Below, piece by piece: positions 44,433-53,891 of a DNA stretch of 64,000 bases. A program made the position numbers and the translations under genes. The notes under the pieces were generated by a model. That model did not search any database, was not told the DNA's origin, and saw nothing but the letters and a program-made list of their open reading frames with translations. Source of the DNA: an uncultured Clostridia bacterium (GTDB lineage Bacteria > Bacillota > Clostridia > TANB77 > CAG-508); the NCBI GenBank assembly GCA_948530865.1, contig CAOTKV010000006.1:32668-96667 (forward strand), in the 5' to 3' direction. Position 1 is the stretch's first letter. Each line of letters opens with the position of its first letter.

Positions 44433-45392
44433 CTATTTATTTTTTTGTTCTTCTAATTTCTTTTTCTTTGCTTCTATTAATGCTCTTTTTTGTTCTTCTG
44501 TCATATTTTTCAATTTTTCTTGTAATAACGCTTTCTTTTGTTCTTCTGTCATTGACTTTAGTTTTGCTTCTACTAAAGCTTTTTTCTGTTCTTCTGTTAA
44601 TGTTTTCTTTTCTGGATCTGATATTTTATTTTCAACTGGTTTAGTTTCAACCTTAGTAGTTTCTTCCTTAATTTCAACTTTTTCTTTTGAGTCTTCTTCT
44701 TTTACTCCAACCTCTTGTTTTATTTCTTCTGTTTCAATTTTCTCTTGTTTTTCTTCTGTTTTATCTGTTTCTTTAATTTCTACTTCTTGTTTTTCTTCTT
44801 TCTCCACTACTTTTTTCTTTTTCTTCTTTTTTGGTTTTTCATCATTATCATCATCTTCTTCATTATACCCTCTAAGTTCTGCAATTACAGAATATAATGT
44901 ATATAAAAATGCAACTAATGAAGGAAATACCCCTAAAAACAAAAATCCCCATTTAGATTGAAGTATGCTTAATACTTTACCAACTTTAGGAATAACTGTT
45001 GCTGTATCTGAATTTCCTATATAGTTTGAACTAGAAAATCTATAATCTCCATCAATTCCTTCAACAGTAAATGTATACTCTGTATCTGTAACCCTCTCAA
45101 TTTTCAATAGTTTCGCAAAGTTTATTGTAGGATCACCACCTGCAAATGTTCTATAGAAAAAAACCGTATCGCCTTCAGCAATTCTCATATAGTTTTTTCT
45201 TCCAACTATTAACAAATCACCTAACGTATAATCAGGTTCTAAGTTTTCATCAATTATTGGTATCAACGTTTGGTCTCCTAAAACGGTTATTTTATAGTCG
45301 TTATAGGATAACAAGCAAATTGTGACAAAAATAATCAACAAAATATATATAAATATTATTAAATTTTTAACAAAATTACATATTTTTTTCAT
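44433..45392 (-). CDS. Signal-peptidase-like protein without catalytic residues, with coiled repeat tail
   Basis: 319 residues. N-terminal helix (LIIFIYILLIIFVTICLL), a SipW-like core and a second helix (about 149-170) mirror a SipW-type peptidase. However, the Ser box is replaced by IIDENLEPDYTLGDLLIV (no Ser at the nucleophile position) and the THR/THQ box by AKLLKIERV (no His). GKVLSILQSKWG matches the conserved region before the last helix. The cytoplasmic tail is Lys/Glu-rich and contains three imperfect 18-residue repeats of the type [LM]-T-E-E-Q-K-[KR]-A-L. Probably a non-enzymatic chaperone or scaffold for fibre precursors; first gene of the operon. Confidence 0.7.
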   Translation of the reverse strand: MKKICNFVKNLIIFIYILLIIFVTICLLSYNDYKITVLGDQTLIPIIDENLEPDYTLGDLLIVGRKNYMRIAEGDTVFFYRTFAGGDPTINFAKLLKIERVTDTEYTFTVEGIDGDYRFSSSNYIGNSDTATVIPKVGKVLSILQSKWGFLFLGVFPSLVAFLYTLYSVIAELRGYNEEDDDNDEKPKKKKKKKVVEKEEKQEVEIKETDKTEEKQEKIETEEIKQEVGVKEEDSKEKVEIKEETTKVETKPVENKISDPEKKTLTEEQKKALVEAKLKSMTEEQKKALLQEKLKNMTEEQKRALIEAKKKKLEEQKNK

Positions 45393-45427
45393 TATATCAA
45401 TCCTTTTAATCTCTTTTATACCTCGTT

Positions 45428-45456
45428 AGTATATCACTATTGTCTTTTCAATTCAA
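45428..45456 (-). promoter_or_regulatory. Predicted promoter of the nine-gene fibre operon
   Basis: Minus strand TTGAAT, 17-base spacer, TATACT with extended TG; about 36 bases before the start codon at 45392. Confidence 0.65.
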
Positions 45457-45487
45457 CATGTTTTATATTTCATTTTCCTTAATTTTA

Positions 45488-45503
45488 GTAACATTTTTGT
45501 TAC
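45488..45503. promoter_or_regulatory. GTAACA-N4-TGTTAC palindrome between divergent promoters
   Basis: Perfect 6-bp dyad around TTTT in the divergent region, 32 bases upstream of the minus promoter and 42 upstream of the plus promoter. It is a candidate shared operator. A single TGTTAC half-site also precedes the promoter at 35514. Confidence 0.4.
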
Positions 45504-45544
45504 CAAAAAGAAATATAAAATCGCTTTTTTTATAAAGAAATTCA

Positions 45545-45573
45545 TTTACTTTTTATTTTCGTTATATTATAAT
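45545..45573 (+). promoter_or_regulatory. Predicted promoter of the 1185-residue acidic protein gene
   Basis: TTTACT, 17-base spacer, TATAAT, 63 bases before ATG 45636; the ribosome site is GGAGG at 45625. Confidence 0.7.
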
Positions 45574-45635
45574 ATTTTGTATAAACATAGGATAAATTGA
45601 AATATTTTGTCAATGTTGCATACGGAGGTTGAAAA

Positions 45636-48600
45636 ATGTCAGAGAAATCAGAAGAATTAATTGAAAAAACAAATAGTACTAGCAATATAGTTTCAAAAAG
45701 AAAACTAAAACTTCCTACTTCTGTTACAGAAAAGAAAAAGGATGTTAATTCTAATAATATTATTCCAATAGAAAGTTTAAAAGAGAAAAGTTTATCTTCT
45801 AAAAAAACAAAAAGAACTTTACATTTGAATTTGGGAATTGAACCAGAAGAAATTAAAGAAGAAGTTAAATCTGAATCTTCTATTGAGGATGAAAACAGTA
45901 TTACTATGATTATTCCAAAAATATCAACCAAAAAAGATGAAAAAGAAAAACTTATGGATACACTTTTGGATATTGATGATACTTCACCAGTAATAACTCC
46001 AAGTTCTGTAGCATCTAACAAATCTTTTTTAGATGAACCATCTGTTTTTGAAAAATTTGATATAAATATTAATAATAAAGTTACTTCAGCACCTACTGCC
46101 CAAGCTCAAGAACCTGCAATAAATTTAAATTCATCTTTCTTCTATGAACCATCTGTTTTTGAAAAATATAGTATTGAAATTTCAGAAACAGATTTAACTG
46201 AAAATGCTGAAGAAGCTGAAAATATTGTTAAAGAAAATGTTAAAAAAGAAATTGTAAAAAAGCATAAAAAAGAACCAGTTGTTAATCAAAATTCAATTGA
46301 TGATACAACTTCTTTGTCATTAAATGATTTAATTTCCCTTGATGATGAAACAGAATCTATTGATGACATTCTATCAACTGAAATTTCTGATGAACTAGAT
46401 TTAGTATTAGAAAATGACAACGAAATTATTCAAGAAGAAAATATAGAATCTTCAGATAATATTGAAATTGTTGAAAAAGTTTCTGAAGTTGAAGACTTAG
46501 ATGCATTAATAAGTCAACAAAAAGAATATGATGTTGTTCTAGAAGAAAATAATTCTGAAGATACTTTAGATGATGATCTTGTAAATGAAATTATAGATGA
46601 AGATATTGGAGATATCTTTGAAGATACTTTATTACAATCAAATAATGATTTACTTATAGATGAATTATCAGATGAAAGTAATGATATTAATCTATTAGAT
46701 TTAGTTGAAAACGATGAAGATTTACTAAAAGAAGTTGCTGATAATGTAAAAACACCCGAAAGCACTGTTAATTCAGCACCTATTGGTATTTTAATTGAAA
46801 ATTCTGGAGATTCAAAAAATACAGATTCTTCTCTATTTTCAAAGGCAAAAACTTCTATAGTTTCTAATATTGCATCTGTATTCAAGAAATTTTCTTATGA
46901 TGAAGCTGCAAATTTAGCAAATTCTATAGAAGATGAAAATGATGAAAATATAGTTCAAAATGTAAATCCTGTTTCTGATATTAATCAAGTTTTAAGTAAT
47001 ATTGAAGCAGAACCACAAGAAAAATCAGTTACAGAATTAGATGTAACTGCTGATTCTATTGGACTTGCTACACCAGTTATTGATGAAAAAATTTTAGATA
47101 TATCAGCTAATGAAAATGATATATCTTCATTAAATATATTAACACCAGAAACAACTTCATCAAATTTATCTGATGAAGAACTATTAGATTTGTTAGACCT
47201 TGATACTTTAAGTGATGACGAACTTGAAGAAAAATCTCAAAATATAGAAGAATCAATCCCTACTGATTTTAATGAAGAAATTTTTGAAGATGATACACAA
47301 ATCACAGAAGAATATTCTACAAATGACGATGAATTTTCTATTGAAGATTATTTTGGAATTGAAAAAGTTGAAGAGTCTAATATTGTTGAAGAAGATGATG
47401 AGTATGAATATGATAATGAATTTGAAGAAAATATCGATGATTTATTAGATGATGATGCTGATATTGAATTTGATGAAGAATTATCTGCTGTAAAACCAGA
47501 AGCACCTGCTGAAAAACCTCAAAGTAAAATGTCTGGTGAAGAATTATTATCATTATCAAAATTATTTGATAATTTAACAAATACTATTACTTCCCTATCT
47601 ACTAGAATTACTGAACTTGAAAATACAAAAATGCAACCAGTAGTTATTGAACCAGAAACAATAAAACAAGCAATTAAACAAGCCACAGAAACTCATGAAT
47701 CAATAGTTGAAGATAACAATGTTGAAGAAGAATCTATTATTGAAGAATCTCCTGAAGAGAGTATTATTGATACTATGGTTGAAAATAGTATTGAACAAAA
47801 TAATTTAGAAAATAATACAAATATCGAAGAAATTACTGATATTGAAGATATTTCTTTAGATGATATTGATTTAGAAGATTTATCTAGTTTAACAATATCA
47901 GATGTTTTAAATGAATCAACTGAAGAACAAGTTGAAGAAGTTACTGAAAATGTTGAAGAAACAACTTCAGAAGATGATATAAACATAGATGACATAAATA
48001 TTGATGATATAGACTTAAATGATATTGATTTAAATGACATTTCTCCTGAAGAAAATGAAAACAAAGATTCAGAAGTAGTAAATGAAGACGAATCTATAGA
48101 AAATCTTTTAACAACAGCCCTATCTTCTGATAAAAATCTTGATACACAAAAAGAAGAATTATTATTAGAATTATTAAATGATTCTAATAATACCACTGAA
48201 GAAGTAATTGATAATGAAGAACCATCTTCAGATTTTATAAAAATAATTGATTCACTTTCAAAAGCAATTTCTGAACTTGAACAAAATTCATTAGAAAACC
48301 CTATAATTCCAGAGTCATCTGATGATAAAAATGTTTCTTCAAAGGATTTAGGAATTGATTCAAATAAAGCATTTAATATTTTAATAAATAAAGATGATAT
48401 CTTCTCTATTTCAATATTAAATGAAACTTATGAAATTATAGCAGATTTTGATGGTATATCAGTACTTTCTGAAAATATTCATATTTCAACACCAAAGAAA
48501 AACTTCTTCTTAAAAGTTGGAAACAAAAATATTGAAATACATAACTACAAAAAATATTTCTTAGTATATACAACTTTTGAAGATGTTGAATTCGCAAATG

Positions 48601-49193
48601 CAATTAATAATGTTACTTTCGCTAAGAAAAATGGTAGAATAGAATTAAATATAAAAGAAGCTTTTAAATTATCTTCAACAAATAATGTACTAGAATTATC
48701 TATGTTAAATACTTCAATTGCAAAAATTCCAGCATCAACACAAGTAAGTCAAGAAAATATAGATGATGAATCAACTTCTGTTTGTGATAATAAAACACTT
48801 GTTATTTCTGAAGAAACACAAAAAGTATATTTACCTTATACTATGAATGATGTTATGGAAAAACTAAATAACACAGCTAATGGATATCAAACAATTGAAG
48901 AAGTAGTTGAAAAAGAATATATTGTTCCTTTATCAGAATTCAAAATGCCTATAATATCACGTTTTAAAGAAGCATATAAATTCATGAGAGTAAAAGAAAA
49001 AAGTTCTGTATACGAAGCTTTAGATTTAGCATTAGAATTAATGTTCAATTCTAATTTAAATCCAGCAATAATAAGAGCTGCTAAAGATTTAAAAGAACTT
49101 GATATTTATCTTGATTGTCTTTATGAAAATGAATTAGATAAATTTGATCGTTTTAAAATTATTTATAAAGTCTTACCTAAGGTACAAAACTAA
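45636..49193 (+). CDS. Very acidic 1185-residue low-complexity protein
   Basis: About 900 N-terminal residues are dominated by Asp, Glu, Asn, Ser and Ile (for example DDINIDDINIDDIDLNDIDL around residues 785-805) and look disordered. A short Ser/Leu segment near 640-660 (LFDNLTNTITSLSTRITELE) may be a coiled coil. The C-terminal 280 residues are ordered, with NKAFNILINKDDIFSISILN and KKNFFLKVGNKNIEIHNYKK. Two near-repeats, SFLDEPSVFEKFDI and SFFYEPSVFEKYSI, lie near residues 130 and 168. There is no signal or TM, so it is cytoplasmic. It is divergent from the fibre operon; its acid could pair with that operon's basic N-termini, which is speculation. Confidence 0.8.
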   Translation: MSEKSEELIEKTNSTSNIVSKRKLKLPTSVTEKKKDVNSNNIIPIESLKEKSLSSKKTKRTLHLNLGIEPEEIKEEVKSESSIEDENSITMIIPKISTKKDEKEKLMDTLLDIDDTSPVITPSSVASNKSFLDEPSVFEKFDININNKVTSAPTAQAQEPAINLNSSFFYEPSVFEKYSIEISETDLTENAEEAENIVKENVKKEIVKKHKKEPVVNQNSIDDTTSLSLNDLISLDDETESIDDILSTEISDELDLVLENDNEIIQEENIESSDNIEIVEKVSEVEDLDALISQQKEYDVVLEENNSEDTLDDDLVNEIIDEDIGDIFEDTLLQSNNDLLIDELSDESNDINLLDLVENDEDLLKEVADNVKTPESTVNSAPIGILIENSGDSKNTDSSLFSKAKTSIVSNIASVFKKFSYDEAANLANSIEDENDENIVQNVNPVSDINQVLSNIEAEPQEKSVTELDVTADSIGLATPVIDEKILDISANENDISSLNILTPETTSSNLSDEELLDLLDLDTLSDDELEEKSQNIEESIPTDFNEEIFEDDTQITEEYSTNDDEFSIEDYFGIEKVEESNIVEEDDEYEYDNEFEENIDDLLDDDADIEFDEELSAVKPEAPAEKPQSKMSGEELLSLSKLFDNLTNTITSLSTRITELENTKMQPVVIEPETIKQAIKQATETHESIVEDNNVEEESIIEESPEESIIDTMVENSIEQNNLENNTNIEEITDIEDISLDDIDLEDLSSLTISDVLNESTEEQVEEVTENVEETTSEDDINIDDINIDDIDLNDIDLNDISPEENENKDSEVVNEDESIENLLTTALSSDKNLDTQKEELLLELLNDSNNTTEEVIDNEEPSSDFIKIIDSLSKAISELEQNSLENPIIPESSDDKNVSSKDLGIDSNKAFNILINKDDIFSISILNETYEIIADFDGISVLSENIHISTPKKNFFLKVGNKNIEIHNYKKYFLVYTTFEDVEFANAINNVTFAKKNGRIELNIKEAFKLSSTNNVLELSMLNTSIAKIPASTQVSQENIDDESTSVCDNKTLVISEETQKVYLPYTMNDVMEKLNNTANGYQTIEEVVEKEYIVPLSEFKMPIISRFKEAYKFMRVKEKSSVYEALDLALELMFNSNLNPAIIRAAKDLKELDIYLDCLYENELDKFDRFKIIYKVLPKVQN

Positions 49194-49196
49194 ATG

Positions 49197-49231
49197 AAAA
49201 AAAGATTCAAACTTAAGTTTGAATCTTTTTT
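49197..49231. terminator. Bidirectional terminator between the acidic protein gene and clpB
   Basis: Perfect palindrome GATTCAAACTTAAGTTTGAATC flanked by A7 and T7. Confidence 0.95.
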
Positions 49232-49235
49232 ATTA

Positions 49236-51866
49236 TTATTTATTTGAATTTTCGTTTTCAACAACTTCTCTTTTTGGTCTTACATTAAGAGCATGAATTC
49301 TTTTATCATAATATACTTCTACTTTATCGCCCTCTTTTATATTTCCTGCAATTAATTTTCTTGCTACTAGAGTTTCAACTTGTGATTGAACAATTCTTTT
49401 TAGTGGTCTTGCACCAAATTCCATATCATATCCTTCTTCAACAAGCCATTTAACAGAATTTTTAGTAAATGATAATTCAACACCTTTTTCTTTTACTCTA
49501 TTTATTACACCTTTTAGTATTAATTCTACAATTCCAAAAACAACATCTTTTTCTAATGCTTTGAAGCAAATTATTTCGTCTAATCTATTTAAAAATTCTG
49601 GTCTAAAATGTTGTTTTAATATTATATCAATATTATCTCTTGCTTCTTCTGTTATACTTCCTTCTTTTGCAATGCTTTTTAATATTACTTGTGAACCTAA
49701 ATTAGAAGTTAATATAATTACAGTATTTTTAAAATCAATAAGTCTTCCTTGTGAATCTGTAACTCTTCCATCATCTAATACTTGTAATAATATATTAAAT
49801 ACATCTGGATGAGCTTTTTCAACTTCATCAAATAATACTACTGAATATGGTTTTCTTCTAACAGCTTCTGTTAATTGTCCACCTTCTTCATATCCTACAT
49901 ATCCTGGAGGTGCACCTATAAGTCTTGTAACACTGAATTTTTCCATATATTCAGACATATCTAATCTTATCATATTTTTTTCATCATCAAATAATGATGC
50001 TGCAAGAGTTTTAGCAAGTTCTGTTTTACCAACACCAGTTGGTCCTAAAAATAAGAATGAACCTATTGGTCTATTAGGATTTGCAATACCAGCTCTTGCT
50101 CTTAATATAGCTTCACTTACCTTTTGAACAGCTTCATCTTGTCCAACAACTCTTTCATGTAATATTTTTTCTAATCCTAATAATTTTGCCTTTTCTGCTT
50201 CTGCTAATTTGGAAACTGGAATTCCAGTCCACTTTGAAACTACTTTTGCGATTTCTTCTTCTGTTACTTTATTTTTTAGTAATGTATTTGCCCCTTGAGT
50301 TCTTTCTATTTCTTTTTCTTCTTGCTCTAACACTTTCTTCAAATTTGGTAATATTGAATATTTTAATTCAGCAGCTTTATTTAAATCATAATTTCTTTCT
50401 GCTTTTTCTATTTGTGCATTTACATCATCAATTTTTTCTTTTAATTTTTGAACTTTAGCAATATTCTTTTTCTCATTTTCCCACTTCAATTTCATATCTT
50501 GAAATTGTTCTCTCATTGTCATAAGTTCTTTTCTTAGCTCTGTTAAACGTTTTTGTAATTTAGGATTATCTTCCCTATCTAATGATTTTTCTTCTATTTC
50601 GTATTGCATAATTTTTCTTGATATACTATCAAGTTCAGTTGGCATAGATTCAACCTCACTTCTAATCATTGCACAAGCCTCATCTATTAAATCTATTGCT
50701 TTATCTGGTAAGAATCTATCTGCAATATATCTATTTGAAAGAGTTGCAGCAGCAACTACTGCTGAATCTTGTATTTTAACACCATGAAATATTTCAAATT
50801 TTTCCTGAATACCTCTTAAAATTGTAATAGCATCTTGAACAGTAGGTTCTGGTACAATAACTTGTTGAAATCTTCTTGTTAAAGCTGGATCTTTTTCAAT
50901 ATATTCCCTATACTCATCTAATGTTGTAGCACCAACACAGTGAAGTTCTCCTCTTGCTAAACGTGGTTTTAAAAGATTACTTGCATCCATAGCCCCATCC
51001 GATTTACCAGCTCCAACTAAATTATGAATCTCATCAATAAATAAAATTATATTTCCTTGTGAATCATCAATCTCTTTTAAAATTCCTGTTAATCTTTCTT
51101 CGAATTCACCTTTATATTTAGCACCAGCAATTAAAAGACCTAAATCAAGTTCAAATATAGTTTTTCCTTTTAAACTTGTTGGAACATCTCCTCTAACAAT
51201 TCTTTGGGCTAATCCTTCAACAATTGCAGTTTTACCAACACCTGGTTCCCCTATTAAAACAGGATTATTCTTAGTTCTACGAGACAAAATTCTAATTACA
51301 TTTCTAATTTCTTCATCTCTTCCTATAACAGGATTTAATTTGTTTTGCTTTGCAAGATCTGTAACATTTTTTCCAAATTTTAATAATATATCAGAATTTC
51401 CATCATCATTTTCATTTTCTTCTGATTTATTTCCTCTAATATCTTTTAATGCTGATAAAAATTTATGTTTATCTATATTATAAACTTTAAAAATCTTTTT
51501 TAAATTCTCTGATGCTGAATTAATTACTCCTAACATTAAATGTTCAACAGAAATAAATTCATCTTTCATAGAATTTGCTTCTTTTTCTGCATTATCTAAA
51601 GCTTTTTCAACTGTTTGTGAAAATCTTAATGCAACTGCCCCTGTAGTTTTTGGAAGTTTTTCAATCTCCTCTTGAATAGTTATCTTTAAAGATTCGACAT
51701 CTACATCCATTTTCTTTAAAAGCATAGTTATTAGACTTTCATTTGTTTCTGTTAAACCTAAAAGCATATGATATTCTGTTATTTCAGAATTATTATTACT
51801 TACTGTAATGTTACTAGCAGATGTTATTACATCTTTTGATTTTTCAGTAAATTTTGATACATTCAT
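49236..51866 (-). CDS. clpB: Chaperone ClpB, protein disaggregase
   Basis: 876 residues. Clp_N repeat domain (about 1-150), first AAA+ module with Walker A GEPGVGKTA at about 206-214 and Walker B ILFIDEIH, then a coiled-coil middle domain (about 400-530). The second AAA+ module has FLGPTGVGKTELAKTLA and VVLFDEVEKAHPDVF. The middle domain and lack of a ClpP-binding IGF loop point to ClpB rather than ClpC or ClpA. ClpB with DnaK/DnaJ resolubilises aggregated proteins after heat stress. No CIRCE or CtsR operator was seen in the short upstream gap; the gene follows the DUF6056 gene by 34 bases. Confidence 0.97.
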   Translation of the reverse strand: MNVSKFTEKSKDVITSASNITVSNNNSEITEYHMLLGLTETNESLITMLLKKMDVDVESLKITIQEEIEKLPKTTGAVALRFSQTVEKALDNAEKEANSMKDEFISVEHLMLGVINSASENLKKIFKVYNIDKHKFLSALKDIRGNKSEENENDDGNSDILLKFGKNVTDLAKQNKLNPVIGRDEEIRNVIRILSRRTKNNPVLIGEPGVGKTAIVEGLAQRIVRGDVPTSLKGKTIFELDLGLLIAGAKYKGEFEERLTGILKEIDDSQGNIILFIDEIHNLVGAGKSDGAMDASNLLKPRLARGELHCVGATTLDEYREYIEKDPALTRRFQQVIVPEPTVQDAITILRGIQEKFEIFHGVKIQDSAVVAAATLSNRYIADRFLPDKAIDLIDEACAMIRSEVESMPTELDSISRKIMQYEIEEKSLDREDNPKLQKRLTELRKELMTMREQFQDMKLKWENEKKNIAKVQKLKEKIDDVNAQIEKAERNYDLNKAAELKYSILPNLKKVLEQEEKEIERTQGANTLLKNKVTEEEIAKVVSKWTGIPVSKLAEAEKAKLLGLEKILHERVVGQDEAVQKVSEAILRARAGIANPNRPIGSFLFLGPTGVGKTELAKTLAASLFDDEKNMIRLDMSEYMEKFSVTRLIGAPPGYVGYEEGGQLTEAVRRKPYSVVLFDEVEKAHPDVFNILLQVLDDGRVTDSQGRLIDFKNTVIILTSNLGSQVILKSIAKEGSITEEARDNIDIILKQHFRPEFLNRLDEIICFKALEKDVVFGIVELILKGVINRVKEKGVELSFTKNSVKWLVEEGYDMEFGARPLKRIVQSQVETLVARKLIAGNIKEGDKVEVYYDKRIHALNVRPKREVVENENSNK

Positions 51867-51900
51867 ATTCTAATCCTTTCTTCTTTTGTTTATATAAAAT

Positions 51901-53274
51901 TTATTTTTGAGTATATAAAATGCAAAGTAAAACATTTATATATTGAACAGCACCAATACATTTTATAATAGCACTTGTTCTTTTTTGTACTTTTAAATCA
52001 TTCTTTTCATTTTTCTTAATTAATTCTTGCCATATCAAAATACTAATTATTATCATAGAAAATTCAAAAAATATCATTGTTCTTTCTCCAGATTTGAACA
52101 ATGTTGGAGAAAATCCCATTATTAATCTTGAGGCTAGTCCTGCAAGGAAAACAACTATTGCAACATTATTATTTAAATTTTTGAATATTAATAAAAGTGA
52201 TAATGCAATTGATATAAAATTTACAAAAGCAAACACAAGTGGTACTGCATATAATAAGTTATTACTTGTTGCTGGTGATAAAAATACACTTTCAGATATA
52301 AGAAGTTCTCCAAATGAAGTTATAAATCCAAACATATTAACTGTAATTGGAGCAAAATAGTGCATCAACATTATTGATAAAAATGGTATTACAGCAATGA
52401 CTCTATATAATTTTTCTTTATAATTAGAAAATATATAAACAGCAATTATCATTGTAAATATTGTATATATTATATTACCTCTTCCAATTAATAATCCCAT
52501 TGTAGATGTAAATCCTAAACTAATTTTATCAAAAAAAGATAACATCTCTATATTCTTGAAGTTTTCTGCAATTTCGGTTTGATTTCTAGCATGATTTCCA
52601 GGACATGTTACTATAAACACTAAACTTGCCAAAATTATTATATTTTGAATAATTAAGTATAAATTAACTTTTTTATTTTTAACTATATAAAGAACTGTAA
52701 ATAAAAGATATGAACCAACTAAAATAGCACAAGCTATTTCTGCATTACCAGTAAAAATTAATGCCATTGTATATAAAATATATTCATACCATTTTATTTT
52801 TTCACCATCCCAAATCTTTCGTATTGGAATAAGAGAAAATAATAAAGTTGCAAGTGGCCACATATAATTTACTGTTGTTGCAGCCCACCCTGCACTAGCC
52901 ATTATATTTAATGGATATGCTAATATCATAAATATTAACATTATTGTATTTTCATTTTTATTTTCTTTAACAAATACTTTAGAAATTGAATATCCTACAA
53001 GAGCAACCATAAGTGCTTCTAAGATAACCCATAAGTATTTAGATGTTTTTAAAACCAAACATAGTACAAATTCAATTATAACTCTTGATGTCCACCAATC
53101 ATATCTATCTCTAACAAATGAAAATATACTATTTCCTGTAACTTGCTCAATAAAATATGCATCATCAAATTTATCTGGTGTAACAAACATAGATAAAGCT
53201 AATTCTAATATGAATAAACATAAAATTGCAAATCTACCATTCTTTTTAAAGAATTCTATAACTTTTTCTTTCAT
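51901..53274 (-). CDS. DUF6056-type polytopic membrane protein
   Basis: 457 residues with about ten or more hydrophobic helices. Early loop residues DDAYFIEQVTG and the WWTSRVIIEFVL segment match the acidic [DE]-D and W-x-x-R motif of DUF6056 and GT-C-like membrane glycosyltransferases. VTCPGNHARNQTE is the characteristic C-P-G-N-x-x-R loop. Such proteins may transfer or polymerise cell-surface sugars, but the reaction is unknown. Upstream is a small single-TM gene (18-base gap), and downstream is clpB. Confidence 0.78.
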   Translation of the reverse strand: MKEKVIEFFKKNGRFAILCLFILELALSMFVTPDKFDDAYFIEQVTGNSIFSFVRDRYDWWTSRVIIEFVLCLVLKTSKYLWVILEALMVALVGYSISKVFVKENKNENTIMLIFMILAYPLNIMASAGWAATTVNYMWPLATLLFSLIPIRKIWDGEKIKWYEYILYTMALIFTGNAEIACAILVGSYLLFTVLYIVKNKKVNLYLIIQNIIILASLVFIVTCPGNHARNQTEIAENFKNIEMLSFFDKISLGFTSTMGLLIGRGNIIYTIFTMIIAVYIFSNYKEKLYRVIAVIPFLSIMLMHYFAPITVNMFGFITSFGELLISESVFLSPATSNNLLYAVPLVFAFVNFISIALSLLLIFKNLNNNVAIVVFLAGLASRLIMGFSPTLFKSGERTMIFFEFSMIIISILIWQELIKKNEKNDLKVQKRTSAIIKCIGAVQYINVLLCILYTQK

Positions 53275-53292
53275 TTTTTAGTCCATCTCCTA

Positions 53293-53814
53293 TTAATCTA
53301 ATTCAAATGATATTAGTGTAAATACTAATATATCTTCATCATCATTTTGATACTGTACATAAACATCATACATTCCTTTTGGCATTCCAAAAACCAAAGA
53401 ACGTGCATGTAATCCTGCTTTTTTATGTTCTTCTTTCTCTAAATTTATATTGTCTTCCATCTGAGTTGCCATAAAATACATTTTTCCTGTTTCTTGATGT
53501 TTTAAAACATAACTAGAATTTATAGTATTTAAAGGTGATCCTTCTCTAAATGCCCACCCTGATATTTCTACTGTTTTTCCATTAGTTTCATGTTCTAATA
53601 AATCTATATGTGCACTTATTTCTCCATCATCTACATCTTCAACATTATTTTCTGGATTAATTGAAATAACTGTAGTATTTGGTCCTAACTTATAAGATTT
53701 GCATATTAGTAAAGAACTCATTGTAAGTGCTAAATAAACTATAACTAGTATAATAGAAACTATTAATATTTTTATATATCTTGAGTTATTAATTTCTATA
53801 TTTAAGAATTCCAT
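53293..53814 (-). CDS. Single-TM extracytoplasmic protein of unknown function
   Basis: 173 residues from ATG 53814, chosen because AAGGGGATAGAA lies directly before it; an in-frame TTG eight codons earlier would ignore that site. Helix ILIVSIILVIVYLALTMSSL (about residues 14-33), then an extracellular beta-type domain with VEISGWAFREGSPLNTINSS and YVLKHQETGKMYFMATQMED. The SGWAF motif and beta strands resemble small carbohydrate- or wall-associated domains often encoded beside DUF6056 genes. It sits between the pdaA-like gene and the DUF6056 gene. Confidence 0.72.
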   Translation of the reverse strand: MEFLNIEINNSRYIKILIVSIILVIVYLALTMSSLLICKSYKLGPNTTVISINPENNVEDVDDGEISAHIDLLEHETNGKTVEISGWAFREGSPLNTINSSYVLKHQETGKMYFMATQMEDNINLEKEEHKKAGLHARSLVFGMPKGMYDVYVQYQNDDEDILVFTLISFELD

Positions 53815-53891
53815 TTCTATCCCCTTATATTTTTTCAAACTATTTCACGCCATTATTCTACCATAAACTTAAGTAAAATACAACAATTCTA

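Noticed and set aside
45542..46021. Ser-rich open frame on the minus strand inside the acidic protein gene
   Set aside because: It is the antisense image of an Asp/Glu/Ser-rich gene; no ribosome site, and the plus frame has promoter, ribosome site and terminator.
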